Shown: in pieces, positions 21,408 to 29,870 of the stretch | Position numbering within the stretch: position 1 is the first letter of the stretch | How the letters are laid out: the number at the start of each line of letters is the position of its first letter | NCBI GenBank assembly: GCA_903865015.1 | Contig: CAIPID010000498.1 | Span: 1 to 39,705, forward strand | Direction: 5' to 3' | Source: an uncultured beta proteobacterium | GTDB lineage: Bacteria; Pseudomonadota; Gammaproteobacteria; Burkholderiales; Burkholderiaceae_B | Length of the DNA: 39,705 bases | Position numbers and translations under genes: made by a program | The notes under the pieces: model-generated | Seen by the model: only the letters and a program-made list of their open reading frames with translations | Told to the model about the DNA's origin: nothing | Databases searched by the model: none

Positions 21408-23012
21408 ATGAGCAGCGTCACAGCAGACCACGTTTCGGGCCACGGCCACGACGATCACGACGACCACGGGCATATGCTCCACGGCTGGCGCCGTTGGCTA
21501 TTTGCGACCAACCACAAAGACATCGGCACGATGTACATGATTTTCTCGTTTGCCATGTTGATGGAAGGCGGCTTGCTTGCCCTCTTGCTGCGCACCGAGT
21601 TGTTCCAGCCAGGTTTGCAGTTTTTCCGCCCAGAGCTGTTTAACCAGTTCACCACAATGCATGGCCTGATCATGGTGTTCGGCGCGATCATGCCAGCCTT
21701 CGTAGGCTTTGCTAACTGGATGATTCCTTTGCAGATCGGTGCATCGGATATGGCCTTTGCCCGGATGAACAACTTCAGCTTCTGGCTGTTGCCTGTTGCT
21801 GGTGTGTTGCTCACCACATCATTTTTTGTTCCTGGTGGCGCGACCGCTGCGGGCTGGACGCTTTATGCGCCCCTGACTCTGCAGATGGGCCCAGGTATGG
21901 ATCTGGCGATTTTCGCAGTCCATATCATGGGTGCTTCATCCATCATGGGTGCGATCAATATCGTGGTCACCATCCTGAACATGCGCGCGCCTGGCATGAC
22001 ACTGATGAAAATGCCATTGTTCTGCTGGACATGGTTGATTACTGCTTATTTGTTGATTGCTGTGATGCCTGTGTTGGCTGCTGCGATCACGATGGTTCTG
22101 ACCGACCGTCATTTTGGTACAGGCTTTTTTAATGCCGCTGCCGGTGGTGATCCAGTTCTGTATCAGCATATTTTTTGGTTCTTCGGGCACCCCGAGGTCT
22201 ACATCATGATTTTGCCGGCCTTTGGTATCGTTTCTGCCATCGTGCCAGCCTTTGCCCGTAAGCCTTTATTTGGTTACGCCTCAATGGTGTATGCAACAGC
22301 ATCGATTGCGATTCTGTCGTTCATCGTCTGGGCACACCATATGTTTGCAACAGGTATGCCTGTGACAGGTCAGCTGTACTTTATGTACGCAACGATGTTG
22401 ATTTCGATCCCAACTGGCGTAAAAGTATTTAACTGGGTAGCAACGATGTGGAAAGGTTCGATGACCTTCGAAACTCCCATGTTGTTCGCAGTAGGCTTCA
22501 TCTTCGTGTTCACGATCGGTGGCTTTACCGGTCTGATTTTGTCGATGGCGCCGATTGATATTGCGGTTCACGACACGTACTACGTTGTGGCGCACTTCCA
22601 CTACGTGCTGGTTGCAGGTTCGTTGTTTGCACTCTTTGCAGGCACTTACTACTGGCTGCCAAAGTGGTGTGGTTTCATGTATGACGAAAAATTGGGCAAA
22701 TGGCACTTCTGGATGAGCATCATCTCGTTCAACATCACCTTCTTCCCAATGCACTTCCTGGGTCTTGCAGGTATGCCACGTCGCTATGCTGACTACGCTG
22801 CGCAGTTTACTGATTTCCATCAGATTGCGACCATTGGTGCTTTCTGGTTTGGTCTTTCACAATTATTGTTCCTCTACATCGTTCTCAAAGCCTACGCTGG
22901 TAAGGGCAAACCTGCTCCAGCCAAGCCATGGGAAGGCGCAGAAGGTCTGGAGTGGACGGTTCCTTCACCTGCCCCTTTCCATACCTTTGTGACACCTCCA
23001 GAGGTCAAGTAA
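21408..23012 (+). CDS. ctaD: Cytochrome c oxidase subunit I
   Basis: A 534-residue heme-copper oxidase subunit I with 12 membrane helices; it carries heme a and the heme a3-CuB centre that reduces oxygen and pumps protons. Landmarks: [12 protein letters not shown] at the start, [16 protein letters not shown] with the CuB His and cross-linking Tyr, WAHHMFATG with the paired His ligands, and [14 protein letters not shown] with the heme ligands. The GHPEVY Glu and D-channel features are those of A-type oxidases. The N-terminus is His- and Asp-rich ([14 protein letters not shown]). The ribosome site ATAGGAG precedes the ATG. Copper insertion into CuB normally needs CtaG, which is absent from this cluster. 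Confidence 0.98.
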   Translation: MSSVTADHVSGHGHDDHDDHGHMLHGWRRWLFATNHKDIGTMYMIFSFAMLMEGGLLALLLRTELFQPGLQFFRPELFNQFTTMHGLIMVFGAIMPAFVGFANWMIPLQIGASDMAFARMNNFSFWLLPVAGVLLTTSFFVPGGATAAGWTLYAPLTLQMGPGMDLAIFAVHIMGASSIMGAINIVVTILNMRAPGMTLMKMPLFCWTWLITAYLLIAVMPVLAAAITMVLTDRHFGTGFFNAAAGGDPVLYQHIFWFFGHPEVYIMILPAFGIVSAIVPAFARKPLFGYASMVYATASIAILSFIVWAHHMFATGMPVTGQLYFMYATMLISIPTGVKVFNWVATMWKGSMTFETPMLFAVGFIFVFTIGGFTGLILSMAPIDIAVHDTYYVVAHFHYVLVAGSLFALFAGTYYWLPKWCGFMYDEKLGKWHFWMSIISFNITFFPMHFLGLAGMPRRYADYAAQFTDFHQIATIGAFWFGLSQLLFLYIVLKAYAGKGKPAPAKPWEGAEGLEWTVPSPAPFHTFVTPPEVK

Positions 23013-23016
23013 TAAT

Positions 23017-23139
23017 ATGGCACCGACCCCAGAGCAACGTCGTAAAAACAAACGTACCGGACTTATTTTCCTGGTGATTGTATTGGCGATGTTTGGCTGG
23101 ACCATCGGCAAGCAGGTTTATTTGCATTACTTTTCCTGA
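23017..23139 (+). CDS. Cytochrome oxidase small assembly protein (40 aa)
   Basis: This short gene is below the ORF-track cut-off. It encodes MAPTPEQRRKNKRTGL, then a single hydrophobic helix (IFLVIVLAMFGWTIG) and a short tail. The basic start followed by one membrane helix, and the position immediately after ctaD (4-bp gap), match the small oxidase-assembly protein annotated in many Burkholderiales. Its biochemical role is poorly known; it is presumed to help oxidase biogenesis. In related genomes ctaG follows; here DUF2970 follows directly. Confidence 0.85.
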   Translation: MAPTPEQRRKNKRTGLIFLVIVLAMFGWTIGKQVYLHYFS

Positions 23140-23160
23140 CTCAAGAGTCGATAAGGCATC

Positions 23161-23385
23161 ATGGGTCAGGATCTAAAAGAATCTAGTCAGCGCAAGCTGA
23201 ATTTTTTCCAGACACTCAAAGCAATTGCGTGGGCCATGTTTGGTGTACGCAAAGGCTCCGGGTACCAGGAAGACGTGTCCAAACTCAATCCTGTGCATCT
23301 GGTTATCGCGGGGTTGTTGTGTGGTGTTTTGTTTGTGGCTGGTCTGGTGATGGTGGTCCGTTTAGCCATATCCAGTCTGAGCTAA
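23161..23385 (+). CDS. DUF2970 small membrane protein
   Basis: A 74-residue protein with a charged N-terminal half (FFQTLKAIAWAMFGVRKGSGY) and one C-terminal membrane helix (LVIAGLLCGVLFVAGLVMVV). This is the DUF2970 pattern, a family found in oxidase clusters of betaproteobacteria, usually between ctaG and ctaE. The function is unknown. The ATG at 23161 lies 21 bp after the small assembly gene, so it belongs to the same operon. Confidence 0.85.
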   Translation: MGQDLKESSQRKLNFFQTLKAIAWAMFGVRKGSGYQEDVSKLNPVHLVIAGLLCGVLFVAGLVMVVRLAISSLS

Positions 23386-23421
23386 GTGCAGTCTTTAACG
23401 AACTGAAGCATGGAGAATGAC

Positions 23422-24297
23422 ATGAGTGCATCCCACTCGATCCAAGGCAAAGAGGCACCTTACTACTACGTGCCCAACGATTCAGCACATCCCGTGCGCG
23501 CGAGTATCGCGTTGCTGGTGGTGATGCTTGGCGCATCAGCCTGGGTAAACGGTATTGAGCTTGGCAGATACGCTGTATTTGCTGGTCTGCTGGGTTTGAT
23601 CACGGTACTTTATTTCTGGTTTGGCGATGCCATCCACGAAGAAGAAACCGGACTGAATAGCAAGCGTGTGGATGTTTCCTATCGCTGGAGCATGAGCTGG
23701 TTTATTTTCTCCGAAGTCATGTTCTTTGCAGCGTTCTTTGGTGCACTCTGGTACACCCGCACGGTTACAACTCCATGGTTAGGAGATCTAGACCACAAAT
23801 TGCTGCTCTGGCCGACTTTTGTCGCAACCTGGCCAAACAACGGCCCTGCAGGTGTGGTTGAAATTTTCCAGACGGTTGGACCATTTTGGTTGCCAACAAT
23901 CAACACAGCGCTGCTGTTGACCTCGGGCGTTACGCTGACCCTGTCACACCATGCATTGCGTGAAGATCACCGCGGCTCAGCCAAATTCTGGTTGTTTGCA
24001 ACTATCGTGCTTGGTTTTGTATTTGTCGGCTGCCAGGCATATGAGTATTACCATGCCTACCATGCGTTGAATCTGAAATTCAGCTCAGGCGCTTATGGTT
24101 CGCTTTTCTACATGTTGACCGGCTTTCACGGCTTTCACGTGATGATGGGCGCAACCATGCTGACAGTTATATTTGTCCGTATGTTGCGCGGCCACTTTAC
24201 CGCAAACAACCACTTCGGTTTCGAAGGCGCCGCTTGGTACTGGCACTTCGTTGACGTGGTTTGGCTCGGCTTGTATTTGTTCGTGTACTGGTTCTAA
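23422..24297 (+). CDS. ctaE: Cytochrome c oxidase subunit III
   Basis: A 291-residue, seven-helix subunit III that stabilises the oxidase and supports proton uptake. Landmarks: RWSMSWFIFSEVMFFAAFFGALW with the conserved Glu, ITLTLSHHAL-like VTLTLSHHALREDHRG, LTGFHGFHVMMGA and the final AAWYWHFVDVVWLGLYLFVYW. The track start at 23410 would contain the GGAG ribosome site; the ATG at 23422 (MSASHSIQGK) lies six bases after it and is preferred. It is the last gene before a strong terminator. Confidence 0.97.
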   Translation: MSASHSIQGKEAPYYYVPNDSAHPVRASIALLVVMLGASAWVNGIELGRYAVFAGLLGLITVLYFWFGDAIHEEETGLNSKRVDVSYRWSMSWFIFSEVMFFAAFFGALWYTRTVTTPWLGDLDHKLLLWPTFVATWPNNGPAGVVEIFQTVGPFWLPTINTALLLTSGVTLTLSHHALREDHRGSAKFWLFATIVLGFVFVGCQAYEYYHAYHALNLKFSSGAYGSLFYMLTGFHGFHVMMGATMLTVIFVRMLRGHFTANNHFGFEGAAWYWHFVDVVWLGLYLFVYWF

Positions 24298-24318
24298 ACA
24301 GTCGCGATTGCCATTTGC

Positions 24319-24356
24319 AATAAAAAACGACCGGTCTCTACCGGTCGTTTTTTATT
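24319..24356. terminator. Strong bidirectional rho-independent terminator after ctaE
   Basis: AATAAAAAACGACCGGT and ACCGGTCGTTTTTTATT form a perfect 17-bp inverted repeat around a CTCT loop, with an A-run on one side and a T-run on the other. It can end ctaE transcription on the plus strand and the DUF2909 gene on the minus strand. Confidence 0.93.
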
Positions 24357-24375
24357 GGCACTAGTGCATGTGGCA

Positions 24376-24576
24376 CTAGCGAATGCCGGTCGCCTCGATC
24401 CATCCCATCCAGTGTGCGAAAAGTAAGAATAAAAACAGTGCGACAGAAAGGCCAATACGCACGGTGAGTGCGTTGACGGTTTTGTTGCTAGTACCTTTGT
24501 CGCGCATTAAATAAAACAATGCTGAGGCAAGGCTGCCCAGAATAATGATGAAAGCCAGTCCAACTACAATACGCAT
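24376..24576 (-). CDS. DUF2909 twin transmembrane protein
   Basis: A 66-residue protein with two membrane helices (VVGLAFIIILGSLASALFYL and IGLSVALFLFLLFAHWMGW) joined by a short charged loop MRDKGTSNKTVN. This matches the DUF2909 'twin transmembrane' family. A strong GGGAGG lies upstream of the ATG at 24576. It is the only minus-strand gene inside the oxidase cluster and is divergent from SURF1. Its function is unknown; the conserved location suggests a link with oxidase biogenesis. Confidence 0.87.
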   Translation of the reverse strand: MRIVVGLAFIIILGSLASALFYLMRDKGTSNKTVNALTVRIGLSVALFLFLLFAHWMGWIEATGIR

Positions 24577-24611
24577 AAGGCCTCCCGCCTAAAAAAGGAA
24601 TTATCGCAGAC

Positions 24612-25412
24612 ATGGCCGCATCGCACAGCAAACTGCTCAATCTCATTGCAACAATATTGTTGGCGGCTACAGCGATCACCTGTATCTCACTGGGGCGATG
24701 GCAGTTATCGAGGGCACATGAGCGGCAACAAATTGCGGCCATGATTCAGCAAGGGCGCTCGGGCCCGCCGGTTGATCTCAATGCCCATCCGACAGTCGAA
24801 CAATTGCAACCATGGCGCCCTGCGCAGGTAGAGGGTGTCTGGCAGCCACAATTCAATCTATTACTTGATAACCGTAATCTGGATGGAAAGCCAGGTTTGT
24901 GGCTAGCGACTCCGCTATTGTTGGCAGATGGCAGTGCAGTACTTATTTTGAGAGGATGGTTTGCGCGTCCAATAGGAGAACAAACGGCACCCGTGATCCC
25001 GACACCTTTGGGACCGCAAAAAATTACCGGGGAATTATCTTTGCACGTGCCCCGGTTGTTTGAGTTGTGGGGTACCCGACAGCCGTCTGAGGGCAATTTA
25101 CCCGCAGATTGGCCAAGTTCTGACCCGGTCGATCAATCAATCCAGCGCAGCGAGGATATGCGTGCGTTGCCCAGGCTACAAAATATAGAGTTAGAAAGCT
25201 TGAGCAAGAGATTAGGTATCAAGTTTTTACCTGTCGTACTGATGCAAAAGGACGAGCCCAGCGAAGTACTCAAACGCGTGTGGCCAGAGCCTTCCATCGA
25301 TTCAGATAAAAATATGGGCTATGCAATGCAGTGGTTTGGTTTTGCCGCAATTGCTGTGGTTGCATGGCTAGGATTTGCATGGCGAATATGGCGGCGCAAA
25401 AAAAACAGATGA
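24612..25412 (+). CDS. SURF1 family cytochrome oxidase assembly protein
   Basis: A 266-residue inner-membrane protein with an N-terminal helix (LIATILLAATAITCISLGRWQL) and a C-terminal helix (FGFAAIAVVAWLGFAW), flanking a periplasmic domain. The GRWQLSRAHERQQ start and NMGYAMQWFGFA near the end are SURF1 signatures. The family helps insert heme A into subunit I. It begins a second plus-strand operon after the divergent DUF2909 gene. The ribosome site is weak and distant (AAGGAA about 12 bases upstream). Confidence 0.92.
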   Translation: MAASHSKLLNLIATILLAATAITCISLGRWQLSRAHERQQIAAMIQQGRSGPPVDLNAHPTVEQLQPWRPAQVEGVWQPQFNLLLDNRNLDGKPGLWLATPLLLADGSAVLILRGWFARPIGEQTAPVIPTPLGPQKITGELSLHVPRLFELWGTRQPSEGNLPADWPSSDPVDQSIQRSEDMRALPRLQNIELESLSKRLGIKFLPVVLMQKDEPSEVLKRVWPEPSIDSDKNMGYAMQWFGFAAIAVVAWLGFAWRIWRRKKNR

Positions 25413-25473
25413 CGACTAAAATGCATAGGTTCGCCGCCCAATACTGAGTGCGCGATACGGAACGAATCAAATA

Positions 25474-26136
25474 GTGAAACAACAAGTGAAACAACCACAA
25501 TTGAAACCAAGCGCAGTGAACTCAACAGTATCGAAGTCCCGCTCAAAGACGCCGATGGTGATCATTTTTTTGCTGAGCCTGGCGCCCGTGCTCGCAGCTG
25601 TTCTCGTCTATTTCAACCCCCAGTGGCGCCCTGAAGGCAGCAACAATTACGGCCAGCTTGTGGAGCCCCAACGTCCGATGCCCGCACCGGCGGACTTAGC
25701 GCTGACAACGCTGGACGGTAAGCCTTTTGATCTCAATACCCTCAAAGGTAAGTGGCTACTTGTCGCAGCGGATGGCGCTGCCTGCCCCGACTCCTGCGCG
25801 CGAAAGCTCTTTATTTTGCGCAACTCACACGCAAGCCAGGGTAAAAACGTAGAGCGCCTGGCGCGCGTCTGGTTTATTACCGATGACGCACCGGTACCTG
25901 AAAAAGTACTTGAGGCGTATAAAGGTACGAACATGGTCCGCGTGAGCCCCGAGCAATTACAAAAATTCCTGACGACGATGGGAGTGCAAGCCGCCACGCC
26001 TGCGGACGCTTTAGCGCAACCCATGTGGATTATTGATCCGAACGGCAACCTGATCATGCAGTACCCCCTAGATGCAGAGCCAGAAAAAGTTCGCAAAGAT
26101 ATCAGCAAGCTCGTCTATAACTCACGGATAGGCTAA
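25474..26136 (+). CDS. SCO-like membrane-anchored thioredoxin-fold protein of the oxidase cluster
   Basis: A 220-residue protein with a basic N-terminus, one membrane helix (MVIIFLLSLAPVLAAVLVYF) and a thioredoxin-like domain. The motif ACPDSCARKL keeps the Cys-x3-Cys of SCO proteins. The histidine that completes the copper site in true SCO1 is not visible; the matching region reads QPMWIIDPNG. It may therefore act as a thiol reductase in CuA assembly, which is inference. This gene type sits between SURF1 and ctaA in many Burkholderiales. The start is GTG at 25474 with only a weak GGAA upstream; the true start could be slightly different. Six bp separate it from ctaA. Confidence 0.75.
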   Translation: MKQQVKQPQLKPSAVNSTVSKSRSKTPMVIIFLLSLAPVLAAVLVYFNPQWRPEGSNNYGQLVEPQRPMPAPADLALTTLDGKPFDLNTLKGKWLLVAADGAACPDSCARKLFILRNSHASQGKNVERLARVWFITDDAPVPEKVLEAYKGTNMVRVSPEQLQKFLTTMGVQAATPADALAQPMWIIDPNGNLIMQYPLDAEPEKVRKDISKLVYNSRIG

Positions 26137-26141
26137 GCATC

Positions 26142-27167
26142 ATGGCAGATCAGGCACAGGATCGGGTACGTGCACGTTACAAAAAAATATTGTTTCTGAC
26201 ATGGTTTTTAACGCTTGATCTCATCATGTTCGGCGCCTTTGTACGCCTCACAGACTCAGGCCTGGGTTGCCCCGACTGGCCTGGCTGCTATGGCAATGTG
26301 ACGCCTGTTGGTGCGATGACAGAGATCCGTCAGGCTGTCAGTGTGATGCCTGAAGGTCCTGTGACGTTGCCTAAAGCCTGGATTGAGATGGTGCACCGTT
26401 ACGTTGGTGCGCTGCTCGGATTTTTAATTATCTGTATTTGCTGGATGGCCTGGCGTCATCGTAAGGCGTTTAAACAGACCCCTATATTGGCCATCGTCGC
26501 ATTAATCGCAGTTTGCCTGCAGGGTGCTTTTGGTGCCTGGACGGTGACTCATAAATTAATGCCCGTCGTTGTAACAGGGCATCTCCTGGGCGGGATGTTG
26601 TTGCTGGCGCTGATGACCTGGCTTGCCGCACGAGAACGCCCGCACGCGCCTGTCGCGATCACCATGAAGCGATTTACCGCCTGGATGGGATTTGGTTTCG
26701 TACTGTTATGTTTGCAGATAGGGCTCGGCGGGTGGGTGAGCACTAACTATGCAGCATTAGCTTGTATGGATTTCCCCACATGTCATAGTCAGTGGTTGCC
26801 TGATATGGATATCTCAAGCGGTTACTCCTTAATTCGCGGCCTGGGCGAAATGCCAAATGGCGAGATGATTTCCCAGCCAGCTTTGACAGCGATTCACTGG
26901 GTACATCGTAACTTTGCATTCGTGGTTTTTGTTTATCTGGGTATCCTTGCCTGGCGTTTGCGTGCCGATCTTGGACTCAGAGGCCCCGCAACATTGATGC
27001 TGATCTTGTTGCTTGCACAGTTAATGACAGGGCTCACCACCATATTTTTTCAGTGGCCTTTGTTAATTGCCGTGCTGCATAACGGAGGCGCCGCGGGTCT
27101 GGTGCTGGCGAGCGTTACTTTGCTTGTTCGCCTTGGCCGGGCGGGTTCAACAGCTTTGCGCGCCTAA
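26142..27167 (+). CDS. ctaA: Heme A synthase (COX15/CtaA)
   Basis: A 341-residue, eight-helix membrane enzyme that oxidises heme O to heme A. Landmarks: FVRLTDSGLGCPDWPGCYG, VHRYVGALLGF, VTGHLLGGMLLL, IHWVHRNFAF and LHNGGAAGLVLAS, which hold the four conserved heme-ligand histidines. A Cys pair near ACMDFPTCHS is also typical of type-2 relatives in proteobacteria. It lies directly upstream of ctaB, which makes its substrate. Length and topology are normal. Confidence 0.95.
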   Translation: MADQAQDRVRARYKKILFLTWFLTLDLIMFGAFVRLTDSGLGCPDWPGCYGNVTPVGAMTEIRQAVSVMPEGPVTLPKAWIEMVHRYVGALLGFLIICICWMAWRHRKAFKQTPILAIVALIAVCLQGAFGAWTVTHKLMPVVVTGHLLGGMLLLALMTWLAARERPHAPVAITMKRFTAWMGFGFVLLCLQIGLGGWVSTNYAALACMDFPTCHSQWLPDMDISSGYSLIRGLGEMPNGEMISQPALTAIHWVHRNFAFVVFVYLGILAWRLRADLGLRGPATLMLILLLAQLMTGLTTIFFQWPLLIAVLHNGGAAGLVLASVTLLVRLGRAGSTALRA

Positions 27168-27204
27168 CCGGTACAATCATGGCTGATTGCCTAAAATAGA
27201 AACC

Positions 27205-28098
27205 ATGTCCAGCCTTGCAGCCACTCCTTCCGGTTTATTGCGTCAGTACCTCGTACTGACTAAGCCCCGCGTCACGCAATTGGCCGTGTTCTGCGCTGTA
27301 ATTGGTATGTTTCTGGCGACCCCTGGCTTGCCTGATATGTTGAAGGTCGTCGCAGCGACCACTGGAATATGGTTGCTGGCAGCCGCTGCGTTTGCAATTA
27401 ATTGTTTAATCGAGCAGCAGGTTGACGCGCGCATGTTACGTACAGCGCGTCGTGCGACCGCGCAAGGCACCATCTCTACTTTTCAGGTGCTGAGTTTGTC
27501 AGGTTTGCTTGGCGGAGCAGGGATGTTTGTGCTGTATCGCTGGGTCAACCCTTTAACCATGTGGTTAACGTTTGCCACCTTTGTTGGCTATGCCGTGATT
27601 TACACGGTGATCCTCAAACCGCACACACCTCAAAACATTGTGATTGGCGGTTTGTCGGGCGCCATGCCACCCGCGCTGGGCTGGGCTGCGATTGCAGATT
27701 CAGTACCCGCCGAGGCGTGGTTGCTGGTGCTGATTATCTTTATCTGGACGCCGCCACATTTCTGGGCGCTGGCCTTATATCGCACCAATGACTATGCGCG
27801 TGCTGGTTTACCGATGCTGCCGGTCACGCATGGTCAGCAATTCACCCGCTTGCATATTCTGCTTTATAGCGTCGCATTGCTGGCAACGACTCTTTTGCCT
27901 TACATCATTGGCATGAATGGCTGGCTTTATCTCATCGCCGCCTTAGTACTGGGTTTGATGTTTGTTCGTTACGCCTGGCGCTTGTATAAGAACTATAGCG
28001 ACGAGTTGTCGCGCTCAATGTTTCGCTTTTCGATTCTGTATCTCTCACTGCTATTTGCCGCATTGCTAGTGGATCACTGGCTGATCGTGGGTGCGTGA
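27205..28098 (+). CDS. ctaB: Protoheme IX farnesyltransferase (heme O synthase)
   Basis: A 297-residue membrane prenyltransferase of the UbiA superfamily, converting heme B to heme O for the oxidase. The substrate motifs are [18 protein letters not shown] and [33 protein letters not shown] marks helix 1. The track start at 27187 is TTG; the ATG at 27205 ([10 protein letters not shown]) is the natural start. It follows ctaA by 37 bp and precedes sco1 by 15 bp, so the heme A pathway and copper delivery are encoded together. Confidence 0.95.
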   Translation: MSSLAATPSGLLRQYLVLTKPRVTQLAVFCAVIGMFLATPGLPDMLKVVAATTGIWLLAAAAFAINCLIEQQVDARMLRTARRATAQGTISTFQVLSLSGLLGGAGMFVLYRWVNPLTMWLTFATFVGYAVIYTVILKPHTPQNIVIGGLSGAMPPALGWAAIADSVPAEAWLLVLIIFIWTPPHFWALALYRTNDYARAGLPMLPVTHGQQFTRLHILLYSVALLATTLLPYIIGMNGWLYLIAALVLGLMFVRYAWRLYKNYSDELSRSMFRFSILYLSLLFAALLVDHWLIVGA

Positions 28099-28113
28099 GC
28101 GGGGTCTAGTCCA

Positions 28114-28722
28114 ATGAAAAGTCACATACTCCAATCCTTACTCCGCGCGATGCTTGCTGCGATCGTGACACTCGGCCTTTGCTCAGCGCTAACCGCTTGT
28201 GGGGATACCACGACCGCCTTTAAGGGCAGTGACATCACAGGCTCTCACCTGGGCCAGAAATGGTCATTGACAGGGATGGACGGCAAAACCTACACCCCAG
28301 CGAATTTCAACGGAAAGGTAACGCTTGTCCTGTTTGGTTTTACTCAATGTCCTGATGTGTGCCCGACCTCGCTGGCTGAGCTTTCCCAAGTCATGCAGCT
28401 ACTCGGGGATCTTGCTTCACGCGTACAGGTATTAATGATTTCAGTCGATCCAGAGCGAGATTCACCAGAGGTTTTGCGTGCTTATGTTTCTGGATTTGAT
28501 CCCAGGTTTTTAGGGCTAACCGGGACGCCCGAGCAGATCAAGGTCGCTGCGGCAGCTTTTAAGGCTTACTACGCACGCGCTGCGACGGTTAATGGCAACT
28601 ACAACATGGATCACAGTGCTAACTTTTATTTGTTAGACGCTAAAGGTGAATCACGCGTGTTACTTGCGAATAATGCTGGCGCTGAAAATATTGCCCACGA
28701 TATCCGAGCCCTGTTGCGCTGA
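28114..28722 (+). CDS. SCO1/SenC copper chaperone lipoprotein
   Basis: A 202-residue protein that delivers copper to the CuA site of CoxB. The lipobox LTAC near residue 29 suggests membrane anchoring through lipid. The copper ligands are all present: TQCPDVCPTSL with the Cys-x3-Cys, and the distal His in MDHSANFYLL. FGFTQCPDVCP and ISVDPERDSPE are family signatures. It closes the oxidase cluster. Unlike the SCO-like protein upstream (25474), this one has the full copper site. Confidence 0.94.
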   Translation: MKSHILQSLLRAMLAAIVTLGLCSALTACGDTTTAFKGSDITGSHLGQKWSLTGMDGKTYTPANFNGKVTLVLFGFTQCPDVCPTSLAELSQVMQLLGDLASRVQVLMISVDPERDSPEVLRAYVSGFDPRFLGLTGTPEQIKVAAAAFKAYYARAATVNGNYNMDHSANFYLLDAKGESRVLLANNAGAENIAHDIRALLR

Positions 28723-28746
28723 TTTACTTAGTCAGTACCTGGCAAG

Positions 28747-28971
28747 TTAATTGGCAACTACGGCACGCCATTCATGAAAAGCTTGCTGGGCGGTCTCTGA
28801 TAGCTCGGACACCGGCAATGATTGGCGGCGCTCAATAATCATGCGCGCATAGGGTGTCGCAAGGGAAGACGCCTCTCGGCACAGGCGAAGCTCCTCTCCA
28901 ACGGAAGGGCTGCGCTGGCGCCAAAAATTGATGGCGGACTCGATCTCGGGGAGGGTAATCAAACTTTGCAT
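28747..28971 (-). CDS. DUF3717 family protein
   Basis: A 74-residue soluble protein without signal or membrane segments. The pattern LPEIESAINFWRQRSPS, then a Cys and YARMIIERRQSLPVSELS, matches DUF3717, a family seen mostly in Burkholderiales. No function is known. It is convergent with sco1 (24-bp gap) and divergent from phaM. An AGAGGA nearly touches the ATG, so the start is slightly uncertain. Confidence 0.8.
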   Translation of the reverse strand: MQSLITLPEIESAINFWRQRSPSVGEELRLCREASSLATPYARMIIERRQSLPVSELSETAQQAFHEWRAVVAN

Positions 28972-29129
28972 TCCTCTATTGTCCCAGATTAATGGCTCAA
29001 GAAACGAGTCACTGATGCTGCTCTAAAGGTTTTGTCGAGTAAAACGGGATGCTCGCTCTGCCCGATGCGGGTAATATCTCATACAGGGTCAATTGCCCGC
29101 TAATCAGTCATTGCCAGAAAGGATCCACC

Positions 29130-29858
29130 ATGAGCGTATCGCCTACGAATCCCTTTGTGCTGCCCGGACTCGGCCAGACAGGAGAGCAAGCTGGAAATCC
29201 TTTGCTCGCCAGTATGGAAATGATGCGTCAGGCGTTTGCAGGTCTGGCGGGTTCCGGCGGCTTTTCGGCCGGTATGCCATTGACCCCATCGATGAACCCC
29301 GAAGACCTCGAGAAACGCATTTCGGAATTAAAGACGGTTGAAAACTGGCTCAAACTTAATCTCTCTATGCTGAGCAGCACCATTCAGGGCATGGAAGTCC
29401 AGTTGGCGACGATTGCTACCTTGCGTTCATTTGCAAGCTCCATGAGCCATACGCAACAAGCGACAGGTGTGGATGCGCCATCAGCCTTAGAGGTTATGTT
29501 GGGTTTGCGACCACAAACACGCACGTCTCAAACGGATACCAAACCCGAGCCTGCCGCACCGACGCAGAGCGAAGTTCTTCAGGAGCCGATCGCCAACACC
29601 TCAGCAGCAAGCAGTGACGAGCAGTCTCCACCATCGGCTGCAGATGAGTCAAATGCTGTGCCCGCAGCCGCGCGCGCCTGGTGGGATATGCTGCAAAAAC
29701 AGTTCAATCAGGTTGCTGCCGCAACAGCGGCGACACTGCACCACAAGGCTGATAAAGCGCCAGCTAAAAAAGCGGTAACGAAAAAAACAACGACTTCACG
29801 GGCAACTAAAAAAACAGTTGTCAGTAGTGCACGCAAAAAACCAACCATTAAAAAATAA
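29130..29858 (+). CDS. phaM: PhaM family polyhydroxyalkanoate granule protein
   Basis: A 242-residue protein. The N-terminal part (NPFVLPGLGQ, then MEMMRQAFAGLAG) and the helical core EDLEKRISELKTVENWLKLNLSML resemble PhaM, which in Ralstonia activates the PHA synthase, binds granules and contacts the nucleoid. The C-terminus is a lysine/alanine/threonine-rich, histone-like tail (KAPAKKAVTKKTTT) suited to DNA binding. The track start at 29049 is an artefact; ATG 29130 has AAGGA upstream. PHA synthesis genes are not in the window. It lies 12 bp before glmU, so the two may be cotranscribed. Confidence 0.85.
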   Translation: MSVSPTNPFVLPGLGQTGEQAGNPLLASMEMMRQAFAGLAGSGGFSAGMPLTPSMNPEDLEKRISELKTVENWLKLNLSMLSSTIQGMEVQLATIATLRSFASSMSHTQQATGVDAPSALEVMLGLRPQTRTSQTDTKPEPAAPTQSEVLQEPIANTSAASSDEQSPPSAADESNAVPAAARAWWDMLQKQFNQVAAATAATLHHKADKAPAKKAVTKKTTTSRATKKTVVSSARKKPTIKK

Positions 29859-29870
29859 TCTTTTACGCTT

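Noticed and set aside
22281-22820. 179-aa minus-strand ORF opposite ctaD
   Set aside because: His/Cys-rich shadow of the subunit I coding strand.
24357-24379. Direct repeat GGCACTAG twice beside the ctaE terminator, looked at as a possible insertion scar
   Set aside because: Only 8 bp, no element between the copies and no inverted ends; chance is likelier.
29759-29855. Lysine-rich AKKA/TKKT stretch considered as a tandem DNA repeat
   Set aside because: It is irregular at the DNA level and is explained as the basic tail of PhaM.
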